This document shows, one piece after another, positions 48,201 through 57,687 of a stretch of DNA of 64,000 nt (within the stretch, counting starts at the first letter, position 1; each line of letters begins with the position of its first letter). A program made the translations under genes and the position numbers. The notes under the pieces were generated by a model. It was not told the origin of the DNA. It saw only the letters and a list, made by a program, of their open reading frames with translations, and made no database searches. Source of the stretch: Ciona intestinalis (taxonomy: Eukaryota > Chordata > Ascidiacea > Phlebobranchia > Cionidae); the NCBI RefSeq assembly GCF_000224145.3, contig NC_020168.2, forward strand, positions 62,001 to 126,000, in the 5' to 3' direction.

Positions 48201-49696
48201 TTTACTACCAAATGGAACGAGAAAACAGAACGAAAAGGTGTCCCATCTCCCTCCCTTCTATATATTGCAATTCTACTATCTTCAATGCGATACGTTTTGT
48301 TCGTTACTTTATTACGCAATGTATTCGTCAACTCGTATTTTAGTTGTTTAAATATTACGGCGAGCTTTTTACCCAACAGACAAAACATAAGTTATGTTTT
48401 TTCAGCTGATACCACTTCAGGGGGGAGAAGTTTAAATACTACGATCATCATTCTCGTCATATGTTCGGTTCTACTATTTGTGGCGGTCTTACTAACAGCG
48501 CTGCAGTTTTACTGCAGAAAGTAAGTAATCTAGTTTTACTTGATTTATTGTCGCGTGGCAGGCAATGACAGTCGTTATAACACGGGTAGTCGGGTGGTGT
48601 GCTTTCTACACCTTGTGCTCGCTTACGAGTTACAATGTATGTGACGTAAATGTAACTTATTTATCCTCGCGTGGCGAGCACCGACAGATGTTATAACACA
48701 GTAGGTGTAATACCCCTTGTGCCCGCCTACCAGTTACCACATAGTCACAGTATGTAACTTGGTGGGTGATCACATTTTTTTGGGATATTTCATTGGCTAG
48801 CTGGCAGTTTAGCCGCTTTAAACGTGCGTGTTCTGTAGAATTAAAAATCAAAGACTAATTATTTATCGCAGGCGCAAAAAGAAGAATGGCAACCCTGAAA
48901 CTAAGAAAGACGCTGAAGTCGCTGGTGCTGTTGAACTGCCGCTTGTTATAAAGAGCAGCGAAGTTTCGGTAAGTATTGTGATGTCTTGAAGTTGATTTTA
49001 ACGACAGTCGTCATACCACGGGTGTTCTGTTTCATACTCCTCGTGCCCGCTTATGCATTTTATTTTGAAGGTTTTTTTACCACTTTTTATGCCTGACAAT
49101 TTAGATAACCCATAAAGGACCACGGCGTTACAGTCATTGTCGTTAATTTTTGTGCCCAAGAACACATACGCCCACATTGGTAGCAGCGTCGAATGCAATT
49201 TTAGCAGACAATAATGTTTACAAACGGACATCTGGTTTTAAACATAATTTGTGTGGGTGAGAAAATAGTTGTAACATCCGTGGTTATGATGGAAGCATGT
49301 GGTTTGAAATGTTTTATGGCGTAGCAGGTTGGGGTAAGATGGTCAATGTTTTATTATATTTTATCGTCCTATTTGGTTGTAAACAAAGAATATTTAAAGA
49401 ACTATATAACCATATCCTTCCCGCCCTAAAAGAGCGTTGTTAATTGTTTAAAACAAGATGGGGGAATATGGGATATTATGTGCTATCCATTTTACCCCAC
49501 AGTACTATCTAGCCAGCAAGGTAGAAATATTACAAAATGTTAAAGTTAAACCAAGAAATATATTACGCAGACATTACTGAATTCATTTGATTTATTATTC
49601 CGACAGAAATCTCCTGAAGAGGAAAAACTTCAGCCTGATATTCGCTATACTGCAGACTCCGGGTTTATCAGCCATAATAGCGACCCTCACGTTTAA
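45258..49696 (+). CDS. Gene 2: transmembrane receptor with two fibronectin type II domains and a Thr-rich mucin stalk
   Basis: Eight exons: 45258-45321, 45719-45931, 46033-46965, 47615-47704, 47951-48040, 48406-48520, 48872-48968, 49607-49696; 563 residues, all phases compatible. Signal peptide MRVLLVIATMYFILGTSYS. FN2 domain 1 in exon 2 (KCVFPFEYNNHLHNSC then WCGI and DFDYC) and FN2 domain 2 at the start of exon 3 (RCVLPFELDGKNITRC then WCPI and DWDYC) show the family's Cys, PF.Y/L and W-C spacing. A Thr-rich stalk of about 250 residues with a 50-residue internal repeat follows. Two identical 30-residue exons (phase 1-1) come next, then membrane segment about 476-496 (IIILVICSVLLFVAVLLTAL) and a Lys-rich tail with RYTADSGFISHN. 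Known FN2 modules bind collagen or ligands such as glycans and phospholipids; here the ligand is unknown. AATAAA at 49867. Confidence 0.83.
47110..47299. mobile_element. MITE B in gene 2 intron 3
   Basis: AATAGGTTGGGATAAAATGG to ATCTTACCCCACAGTACTA. Type B ends read TAGTACTGTGGGG and its interior has AAAGAGCGT instead of ATAGACCGT. Confidence 0.8.
47408..47593. mobile_element. MITE A, first of three around the duplicated exon
   Basis: ATAGTAGAGTCGGGTAAGAT to CCCGCCCTACCATA, directly upstream of exon 47615-47704. Confidence 0.85.
47615..48260 (+). repeat. 336-bp tandem duplication containing a gene 2 exon
   Basis: Exon 47615-47704 and its following intron recur at offset +336 (exon 47951-48040). 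The two 90-nt exons appear identical and the introns nearly so, each holding one MITE A. The exon is phase 1-1, so duplication keeps the frame. Confidence 0.92.
47732..47929. mobile_element. MITE A, second of three
   Basis: TAGTATAGGGTGGGGGAAGA to CCACCGCCCTACTATA; near-identical to the copy at 48068. Confidence 0.87.
48068..48263. mobile_element. MITE A, third of three
   Basis: TAGTATAGGGTGCGGGAAGA to CCATCTCCCTCCCTTCTATA; paralogous to 47732-47929 by the 336-bp duplication. Confidence 0.87.
48535..49200. repeat. SINE-tail units in gene 2 introns 6 and 7
   Basis: Copies near 48540-48640, 48650-48790 and 49000-49200, the last with the GTAGCAGCGTCGAATG segment. Exon 48872-48968 of gene 2 lies between them. 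Confidence 0.65.
49325..49506. mobile_element. MITE B in gene 2 intron 7
   Basis: GCAGGTTGGGGTAAGATGGT to ATTTTACCCCACAGTACTAT. Confidence 0.82.
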
Positions 49697-49866
49697 CCAT
49701 AAGATACAGCATAGCTGTTAATTTATTGAAATTTCCGTGTATTTACTGTGTTCGTTCACCCCCGAATATAATTACTTCTTGTTCGCATTTCGTTCTAATT
49801 CGTTTTCAAACCGAATTCTTCACACATTGTGTATTGTTCAACACGTCGTTTATTAAATGTCTTACA

Positions 49867-49872
49867 AATAAA
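49867..49872 (+). promoter_or_regulatory. Polyadenylation signal, gene 2
   Basis: AATAAA 171 bp after the gene 2 stop, just before a MITE begins at 49891. Confidence 0.5.
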
Positions 49873-49890
49873 TCGAGGGGGTTAGTGTTG

Positions 49891-50084
49891 TATAATAGGG
49901 TGGGGGAAAACGGGACATCTTTTTATTCCATATTCTCGTCCCATTTGGCAGTAAACAAAAAATATTCATAGAATTATAAAACTGTATCCTCACGACTCCC
50001 ATATACCGTTGTTAATTGTTTAAAACACGATCAGAGTATTCGGATATTAGGTGCTAATGGTGTCCCGTCTCCACCATTATATTA
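49891..50084. mobile_element. MITE A between genes 2 and 3
   Basis: TATAATAGGGTGGGGGAAAA to GTCCCGTCTCCACCATTATA; fills much of the 525-bp spacer, close to the gene 3 start. Confidence 0.82.
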
Positions 50085-50221
50085 GCGGCAGAATAGTTAT
50101 AATGGTGGAATATGTAGTAAGACCAGGAAGTCAATATTGCGTCGGCGGTTGAAGCACTCCGGACTTACGTATGCATAACTTTTACTCTCAGGCTAATTCC
50201 TGATCATCAACACAGTAGAAA

Positions 50222-53200
50222 ATGTATGTAGCGGTCTACTGTATTTTAATCGGTAAGTACTTGATTAATTTGAGAATGTAAGAGAAACGTCGGCAAAAGA
50301 CTGATAAGTTACGACAGTAAATGATTTATTTATTAAAGTTCTAATTTTGTGCAATAGTAAAATGATGTGTATTTTTGCTAACTTATTCTGTGATAAATAA
50401 AAAGGTTTAGGGTTTACTTTTGTGTATGATTATTACGCTTATTTTACAAATATAGATACAGTATATACAGCAGGGTAAGTTTAAGGTGTATTTTTGTGTA
50501 TGGTAGCGAACTTATTATGTGATACAGAAATAAGTTTAAGTCCAAACATTTAAAGTCAACTATTTGTGAATAAATAGTTATTTACAGACAGTTTTTTTAC
50601 AGACAGTTTAACATTACAGTTTTTTTACAGACAGTTTAACATTACATTTTTTTTACAGACAGTTTAACATTGCAGTTTTTCTTATTTATTATCCAGCAGT
50701 TGTGAGATACACGTACGCGAATCAATGTAACGATCAAGACGTAAAAACTTCTTCTGCTTTGGTGTGGAACGAAAGCCCAACGAATTGCTCGTTTAATATT
50801 AAAGTAGTCAACAGCAGCAATGCGTTGGCAATGGTGGTTCGTTTATATGCTGGTGCTAACTACCAAGGACGAGTCATGATCGGAAATGGTATGTATAGTA
50901 GGATGGGGTAATATGGGACACCGTTTCATTCTATTTTCTTGTCCCACTTGTCAATAAACAAAAAAAAAACATTCAAAGAATTATAAAACCGTATCTTCGC
51001 GACTTCCATATAAGACCGTCGTTAACTGTTTAAAAAACGATGAGGATTTTTGAAAATTATGTGCAAAATGTGTCCGATTCCCCCCACCCTGCTATAATAT
51101 TATTAATCAAAGCTAAACTGGTAGAACGTGTGATAAATAATGTGAGTCCGGCCCTGTCCCCATGAAACTGGACTATTCTCGTAACGAAATAATAGTCAGG
51201 ATTAAGTGCTATGTAAAGTTATTTAATTTAGAGACTAATATTGCCACTACAAGAGAAAACATATCTCTCTGATCACAATTCCGTTACGTATACAGCGCTT
51301 TGCCCTAAATTAGTTACATTCATTTTTGTATTATACAGAATCTATGACGGGGAAGGAAGGTTTTTGTCGGATATATCAGCTAAACAAGGCAAGTGACGAA
51401 TGGATGTCTTGCACCAGTGTATATAACTCTAATGGGTTATGCCAACAACGTGTGCTGAGCGATAACATGGACCTTCCAATACAACTGAACGATCTAAAAG
51501 ATCTAATTCTTACCACCAACATAATAATGAAATCAGGTGTGATATGAATGCATAAATATATACAGTAGAGAAGGGGAAGATGGGACACCTTTTAACTGTA
51601 TTTTCTAGTTCCATTTAGTAGTAAACAAGAACATTCAAAGAATTCTAAAACTATATCCTCACGCCTTCCATAGACCGTTGGTAATTGTTTAAAACACGAT
51701 CAGGATATTTGGATATTATGTGCTAAAGGTGTTCCATCTTTCCCACCTTACTATAGATTGTATTTTTAAAACTGAATGTAACTTATTTATCCTCGCATGT
51801 TGGGGCAACGAAAGTCGTTAAAACAAGGTTGTTCTGTTTCATATACCTCGTACCCGCTTTTACGACTCGTTACGAGTTACCATATTAGTACCTTTGTGGG
51901 TGATTGTTTGTATAAAATAGTAACAGCGTAGTCTCGAATTCGAAACGTTAACACTATAAAAGCTGGCGCGCTAACCCCTTTGCCACGGCGCCGTATTACA
52001 GTAGGGTGGGGGGAGATGGGACACCTATTCATTCTATTTTCTCGTCCCAGTTGGTGGTAAACAAAGAACATTCAACGAACTATTAAACCGTATCCTCACG
52101 ACTCACACAGACCGCTGTTAATTCTTTAAAACACGGTCAGGGCATTTAAATATTATGTGCTAAAGGTGTCCCATTTTCCCCCACCCTATCATAAATAATG
52201 TGCCAAACCATAACGAATATTTGTTGCAGATTGCTCAGTTATACGTGTGGCGGTCGGTAGCTCACACATGGTAGGTCTGGTTATAGCTGTTTCCTGTGTT
52301 GCTTTATCAATCACTGGGATCTCCGTTGCGTGGGCATGCTGTACTTATACCAAATGGCGGTGCGTATATTACAGGGAAAGTGATTCATCATTGTAATAAC
52401 ATATATTCCGTTCATATAGAAAATATCACGTTAAAAATGACGCCCCGATGCTCCAGTTTAGAACCTCCTCGGTAGAGATTGTGGAATCACCATACCAAGT
52501 AATTGGTGACGCGCAAGCTAACAAGCAGACCCACACAACTGTAGAGGATGTACCGGTAAGCACACAAGCGGCGTGCACAAGCCCGGATGTTGCGACGACT
52601 GTAGAAAACGAACCACAGCATTATATGACACCCAAGTCATTGCGAAAATTATCGTCTGGCAAAAAGGCGGGTAAAAAATCCGCTAAGAAACGATTAAAGT
52701 CGCAAAGTAGCGTGAGCGACGTGACCTATGTATCGATGAAAAAATCGCCCAAAATGGAGAAAAAAGTTGACTCGCCACCACAGACAAGTAAAGCTACATC
52801 AGCGGAAACAAACGATGGTGTATACAGCAAATTACAGTTAGAACCACTAAGTATGAATACTGCATTACCAGTACCGCCTACACCCAACATTGATCTTAAA
52901 TCACCAAGCACCCCTGGAATAGAATATGTTTTTCCAGAAGATGAGGAAGATGAGCAAAAAAAGCTGGAAAACCCGTACGAGTATATCACATCTAATGAAA
53001 GATTCAACCAGAGGGTGAAGTCTATAGCGCAGTATGAGTTTGTATTTGGAATTGACGGCCAACCTACATCTCGCAGTGGAAGCAACGCTTTCGTGGATAA
53101 CAATGAAAATACATCTGAAAACTTAGAAGAAGACACAAAGACGGACGACGTAAAAAAGACGATGGTAAACGAATTGTACTCACTTTCTCAAAATGATAAA

Positions 53201-53488
53201 CGAGACATGGATCAAAACCTGATGAAGTCAAACATATTGTACGAACCAACTGATTTAAACACAAAAGTTACAATCATTGAGCCGGGTGAAGCAACACAAG
53301 TGAAAAAACATGGGGGTGGCAACGAAATGGATGATACAAAGGAAAAGGAAATTCAGATTAATCTACTGTACGACAGTTCACCGAAGGAAGAGGGAAACAT
53401 GGCAAGCGAAGCTATGATTACATCAGTGGTAGATCCAGAGGTATGCGCTGGCAACAACGAAGAACCAAATGTGTTATTGGAGGAATGA
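50222..53488 (+). CDS. Gene 3: receptor with degenerate split CUB-like domain and long tyrosine-rich tail
   Basis: Five exons: 50222-50252, 50697-50888, 51339-51536, 52230-52359, 52420-53488; phases 1, 1, 1, 2; 539 residues. Short signal MYVAVYCILIAVV. Ectodomain of two exons: first half CNDQD...NCSFNIKVV...VMIGNG, second half FCRIYQL...MSCTSV...LCQQR...GDC, with intron and cysteine positions like the CUB halves of genes 4 and 5, but no CxW. Membrane segment about 154-178 (MVGLVIAVSCVALSITGISV). Tail of about 355 residues in one exon has at least ten tyrosines: SPYQVI, HYMTP, VTYVSM (YxxM, PI3K-type), GVYSKL, IEYVFP, YEYITS, QYEFV, ELYSLS, NILYEPTDL, NLLYDSS. It also has a Lys-rich block (KKAGKKSAKKR). 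NILYEPTDL and GEATQV recur in gene 5, tying the tails together. AATAAA at 53905. The start is chosen by exon phase and a hydrophobic leader. Confidence 0.8.
50581..50675 (+). repeat. Tandem repeat of splice-acceptor-like units
   Basis: About 28-31 bp units reading TTTTTTTACAGACAGTTTAACATTACAG, three copies and a partial, ending about 20 bp before the acceptor of gene 3 exon 2. Each unit looks like a polypyrimidine tract plus AG. Confidence 0.85.
50893..51095. mobile_element. MITE A in gene 3 intron 2
   Basis: TATAGTAGGATGGGGTAATA to CCCCCCACCCTGCTATA, starting a few bases after the exon 2 donor. Confidence 0.85.
51561..51755. mobile_element. MITE A in gene 3 intron 3
   Basis: TACAGTAGAGAAGGGGAAGA to TTTCCCACCTTACTATA. 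Confidence 0.83.
51775..51995 (-). mobile_element. tRNA-derived SINE, internally deleted
   Basis: Same family as 41049-41352; the minus-strand head GGCGCCGTGGCAAAGGGGTT (51976-51995) is intact, the middle is shortened. It lies in intron 3 of gene 3, directly beside the MITE at 51996. Confidence 0.75.
51996..52193. mobile_element. MITE A in gene 3 intron 3
   Basis: TACAGTAGGGTGGGGGGAGA to TTCCCCCACCCTATCATA, abutting the SINE at 51775-51995. Confidence 0.85.
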
Positions 53489-53542
53489 ACAATATCTACC
53501 ATAAACAAACTGTCATTTATTTCAATAACTATTTTCCCTTTA

Positions 53543-53744
53543 TATAACAGGGTGTGGGGAAGATAGGACACCATTAGCACATATTATCAAAAAATATCCC
53601 GATCTTGTTTTAAACACCTAACAACGGTCTATGGGAGTCGTGAGATGCGATTTCATAACTCTTTGAAAATTATTTGTTTACCACCAAATGTGACGAGAAA
53701 ATGCAATGAAAAAAGTGTCCCATTTGCCCCCAACTTGCTATATA
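53543..53744. mobile_element. MITE A downstream of gene 3
   Basis: TATAACAGGGTGTGGGGAAG to CCCCCAACTTGCTATATA, within the likely 3' UTR of gene 3. Confidence 0.8.
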
Positions 53745-53904
53745 ACGATTACCACGGCTCACTAAAAATATAGTAGTCCATGCACTCACATACTTTACGC
53801 TTTGTAAATACACGCCTGCTGGTTAGCATCTGTATATAAACGTCTAGAATTCGCATGTCCTACTTTTTGAAGTAATAATCCATCAGCAGGCAATATTTTT
53901 TGTA

Positions 53905-53910
53905 AATAAA
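53905..53910 (+). promoter_or_regulatory. Polyadenylation signal, gene 3
   Basis: Overlapping AATAAA hexamers about 417 bp after the gene 3 stop, beyond a MITE at 53543-53744 that would be part of the 3' UTR. Confidence 0.45.
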
Positions 53911-54453
53911 TAAACTTTATCCCGATATATGATATAAAGTTTTTTATATATTCTATGGCTACGTATTATATCAACTGTCGTGGGAGAATTAGATTTCAGA
54001 TAAATGCATCTACCCCGTTCTCGCCAAAATAGACCAAATACGAAAACTAGGCTGGAAACAGCACGGATTAAGAAACTAGGTACAGAATAATTAGGAGAAC
54101 ACTGTAACGAGTAGAATTGGGAAACTACTATAACAGCATTACTTTATATAAACGCCGTAGCTTTGTTCTGTGTTATGCTAAAACTAGGCAATAAGACACG
54201 AAAGTATGAAAGTATCAAGTGATGATGCTACAATCTACAAAGTACGTAACGGACAAAAATAAAGTCAAACGAATAGCATACCATAAGAAAATAAATTTCG
54301 TCTAAAAATGGCGTCATCGGTCTGCAAATAAAGCATTAAAAATGGTCGGTTACGTATTTTGTGGCATTTAAATCTGAAGATTATTTCGTTACGAGAATCG
54401 TGCAGTAAAAGCATTATATGTCATGGCCAGATCTACTGAATTTATCACATAAG

Positions 54454-54651
54454 ATATAGTAGCGTGGGGGAAGATGGGACACCTTTAGCACACAATATCT
54501 CAATATCCTGATCGTGTTTTAAACAATTAACAACAGTCTATAGGAGTCGTGTGGGTGCGGTTTTAAAAGTCTTTGAGAATGTTTTGTTTACTACCAAATG
54601 AGATGTGAAAATGGAATGAAAAGGTGTCCCATATTTTCCCACCCTACTATA
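54454..54651. mobile_element. MITE A between genes 3 and 4
   Basis: ATATAGTAGCGTGGGGGAAG to TTTTCCCACCCTACTATA. Confidence 0.85.
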
Positions 54652-55091
54652 CGAAAGTTTCTCCCGGTTCAATCGTGGGACATAGTTGTATATCGATATA
54701 AGAGCATGGGAGCTAATGCATTTGCAGCACGACCTAACTCGCCTATCACGATAGCTAGCGAAAATATACATATATGTTGGCTTACACGTAAATTCGTAGG
54801 AACCGTTTCTTGCAAGATTCATCTTACACGTGTATATACGTGTGCGAGTGATGATGAAATAAACAACAGAAGAGACATCGGGAAATGCGTCATTCAAATA
54901 TTAGACTAGTTAGCGGTGATTGTAAACACCACTAGCACTAGTTGTTTGCTTATTGTGGTTAGGAAACAGAATCAATTCAGTTTTAATTGTTTTCCCATTT
55001 GGTATAGTAACTAGCCAGTAATAGATCCTCACAGGTTAATGCACGTTCACAGTGCTTTGCTGCAAATATAGTTTGCAAACAACGGTGTATC

Positions 55092-57293
55092 ATGAAACTA
55101 ATAGCCATGCTTTTGCTTTGTAGCATAACTGAAGGTAAGGTTTAACGTATATTGCCAATAAGTCAATTATATACAGTGGGGTGGGGAAAATGAAACACCT
55201 TTTTATTCTATTTTCTCGTCCCTTTCGATAGTAAACAATAAATATTCAAAGAATTGTTAAACCGTATTTTTACAACTCCCACAGACCGTTGTTAATTGTT
55301 TAAAACACGATCAGGATATTTGGATACTTTGTGCTAAAGGTGTCTCATCTTTCCCCACCCCACTATAATTAATGTTTTTCCTTTTTTTGTTCCTAAAATA
55401 ACACGATCTTTACTATCGTTTTTGAAGAGAGTAAAAACTTGTTTTATATAATGCAACGTGTATATACCCAGGACACGCAACAGAACAAGAAAAATCGTGC
55501 AGTAGTTTTAACGGGACGAATTTCAAACTGGTAACCGACACAAGCGGTAACTTGACACACCCCATGGATGGCAACTACTATGCAAGTAACCAGGATTGTA
55601 CGTGGGTGTTCACCGATGTGAGGCGCGTGTTATTGTTAAGGGTGGTGGAGATGGGACTTCATAACCCGCATCAAACGTGCTTGAGGGACTACATTGAATT
55701 ACCCAACGGTAAGATGTTTTACAACCTATATAAGGTTGGGGTAAAATGGTTAAATATTTACTGAATTTATATAACTAAATCCTCATGACTTTAAGACGCA
55801 GTTATATATATTGTAATATGAATATATATTTCTGTCAATTTCCTGTGTTTACTCACAAATGGGACGATAAAAGAGAACATAAACATGGACCGTTTTACAC
55901 CAGAATTATAAAACCGTATTCTTACGACTCTAAAATAGCGTTGGTAATTGTTTAAAACACGATCAGGAAATATGAGATACATATAAACATGTTTTTATAT
56001 CGACTGTTCATAGTACTAATAAATGAATGAATGGATGTAACTCTTAGTTTATCCTCGCGTGGCCGGAAAACGACAATCGTTATAACACGGGTGTGCACCT
56101 CGCGCCAGCTTACGAGTTACCAAGTATACGTTACTTTGTGGGTGACTATTTTTTGGGGGATTTTCTTAATTTTTTTATGTATGTCTGAAGATGATTTGGA
56201 CGACCCATTAGTGACCACTGGGTTGGAGCAATTGTCGTTAAGTGTCTTGCCCAAGGACACTTACGCCCACAGTGGTTGCAGCGTAGTCGAGCCTTACTGT
56301 TTTATTACAGGCGAAAGATTGTGCAACTTTAACAATCATGGATGCTATATCTTTGTCAAGGAAACCGCAAACGTTACTTTATGTGACAATATATGTGGTA
56401 ATGAACATACGAACCAGGTTACACAGCTACATGGTCATCAGTGGCCACCGATAATAAAGTTTTACTCCGATCAAAACCACAGCGATACTGGGTTTGTATT
56501 AACGTTCTATACGAACCCATGTTCCAACGCAAGAAGTAAGAATGCTTGTTTAACCCTTTACCTGCAGTCGTCGAATATACTCGTACGACACACGTCATTA
56601 AGCATTACTGGATTCCGTTTTATCGAAATTTGAAGGCGTGTGTATGATTATAGAAGAACAATAAAAATAGATTTGGTCAGGGTTTGATAATAATGACAAA
56701 GTTAGACAACTTTTATTCTCCTTTCTCCTCCTACTTGGTAGTAATTGAAAAATATTCCCAGAAATTTATAGCTATATCCTCAGTTTAAAAGAACTTGTTC
56801 ATTGTTAAAATCCTGATTAGGAAATATGTAATATTATGTGCTAATGTCGTTCATCTTATCCCACAGTACTATACAACGTTGTTTTGCAGTTGTAAATCAA
56901 CGCACTGAACCAACTTCGTTAACAACAACAACAACAACAACAACAACATCAACTGTAAACGTTCCCAGCAACAGCAACCAGCACACAACGAAGTCATATT
57001 CAACAGGAATCATTGTAGCAAGCGTAGCGGGGGGCGTTGTAGGCTTTATACTGTGCTTGTTATTATGTCGTTTTATCTATTACGGAAGATTGGGACGAAA
57101 GAAACGAGTTAGAAGAGTCAACAGCACAACTCCTAACCCTTTGACATACGAGTATGCGTTGAATGTAACTCCTGCCGAACCAGCTAAAGAAAATCATTAC
57201 GGTATGGTGGAAAACGAGATATACAAACAAGTTACTTCTGGTAATGTTTTACCAAACGACACTGAAGCTAGGTATGAGTTAATCGCAACATAA
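55092..57293 (+). CDS. Gene 4: CUB-domain transmembrane receptor with tyrosine-motif tail
   Basis: Four exons: 55092-55134, 55472-55708, 56311-56535, 56890-57293; phases 1, 1, 1; 302 residues. Signal MKLIAMLLLCSITEG. CUB first half in exon 2: a SC start, NLTHPMDGNYYASNQDCTW with the CxW signature, hydrophobic strand VLLLRVVEMG, and C-x2-DYIELPNG. Second half in exon 3: several Cys, then IKFYSDQNHSDTGFVLTFY, the typical CUB final strands. Several NxT/S sequons. A Thr run (LTTTTTTTTTS, 56922-56951) forms the stalk. Membrane segment about 208-228 (GIIVASVAGGVVGFILCLLL). Tail of about 74 residues has TYEYAL, HYGMV, EIYKQV and RYELI. Unlike genes 3, 5 and 6, stalk, membrane segment and tail are in one exon. 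A SINE (56027-56305) lies directly before exon 3. Role inferred: cell-surface binding with tyrosine signalling or endocytosis. Confidence 0.87.
55169..55367. mobile_element. MITE A in gene 4 intron 1
   Basis: TATACAGTGGGGTGGGGAAA to TTTCCCCACCCCACTATA. Confidence 0.85.
55728..55985. mobile_element. MITE B, rearranged, in gene 4 intron 2
   Basis: ATATAAGGTTGGGGTAAAAT left end, then two partial interiors in opposite order (GTTTACTCACAAATGGGACG, AACACGATCAGGAAATATGA); probably a composite of two copies. Confidence 0.65.
56027..56305 (-). mobile_element. SINE fragment before gene 4 exon 3
   Basis: Body of the SINE family (GTTGGAGCAATTGTCGTTAA and TGCCCAAGGACACTTACGCC) ending at the acceptor of exon 56311-56535. 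An open frame runs from the SINE into the exon, but exon 2 to exon 3 phases fit without it. Confidence 0.75.
56671..56875. mobile_element. MITE B in gene 4 intron 3
   Basis: Degenerate left end near TTGGTCAGGGTTTGATAATA; right end ATCTTATCCCACAGTACTAT lies about 15 bp before the exon 4 acceptor. Confidence 0.72.
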
Positions 57294-57687
57294 GGATAAT
57301 GAAGGTCATTTCAATGGTTCTACCTATTTCATGTAAAATCGAGATTTTTTATATAAATTGAGTGTCTCGTTTTCGCATGACGCACTTATTGTATGCATAT
57401 CACGTGTACTTGCTCGAAAATCTGCTCCAGTCGACATTTTAACGTGAGATACGTCACATAGCGTTTTCGTGGGCAGACATTACAGTCGCGACAAAATATA
57501 CGTGGTGGTTGACAAGAATATAACTAGAGGACGAAGTATGCAGTTACAACGTATGTAGTTACAAAGCACGGAGTATAAATAGTTATGTCTAGTCTTATAT
57601 CGTGTGTAAATTGCGTCAGTTTATTTTTATATAAAACTCAGCAAATGTGAAAGCCATGTCATTTTGTGAGGAACAAGTTGAAACAGG

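Larger units (their letters stand above)
53489..55091. other. Intergenic, gene 3 to gene 4
   Basis: About 1.6 kb, the widest spacer in the cluster. It contains two MITEs (53543-53744, 54454-54651) and a copy of another interspersed repeat (about 54220-54420, with the words GATGCTACAA and ACGGACAAAAATAAAGTC). No coding exon found on either strand; the 103-119 residue open frames at 54538-54909 are read through the MITE. Confidence 0.55.

Noticed and set aside
52726..53136. 136-codon minus-strand open frame
   Set aside because: Antisense to the gene 3 tail exon, which has matching splice phase and sequence words shared with gene 5.
56031..56633. 200-codon open frame at 56031-56633 as a single gene
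   Set aside because: Its first half is SINE-derived and its second half is gene 4 exon 3. Exon 2 and exon 3 splice in phase without the SINE part, so exonisation is possible but unsupported.
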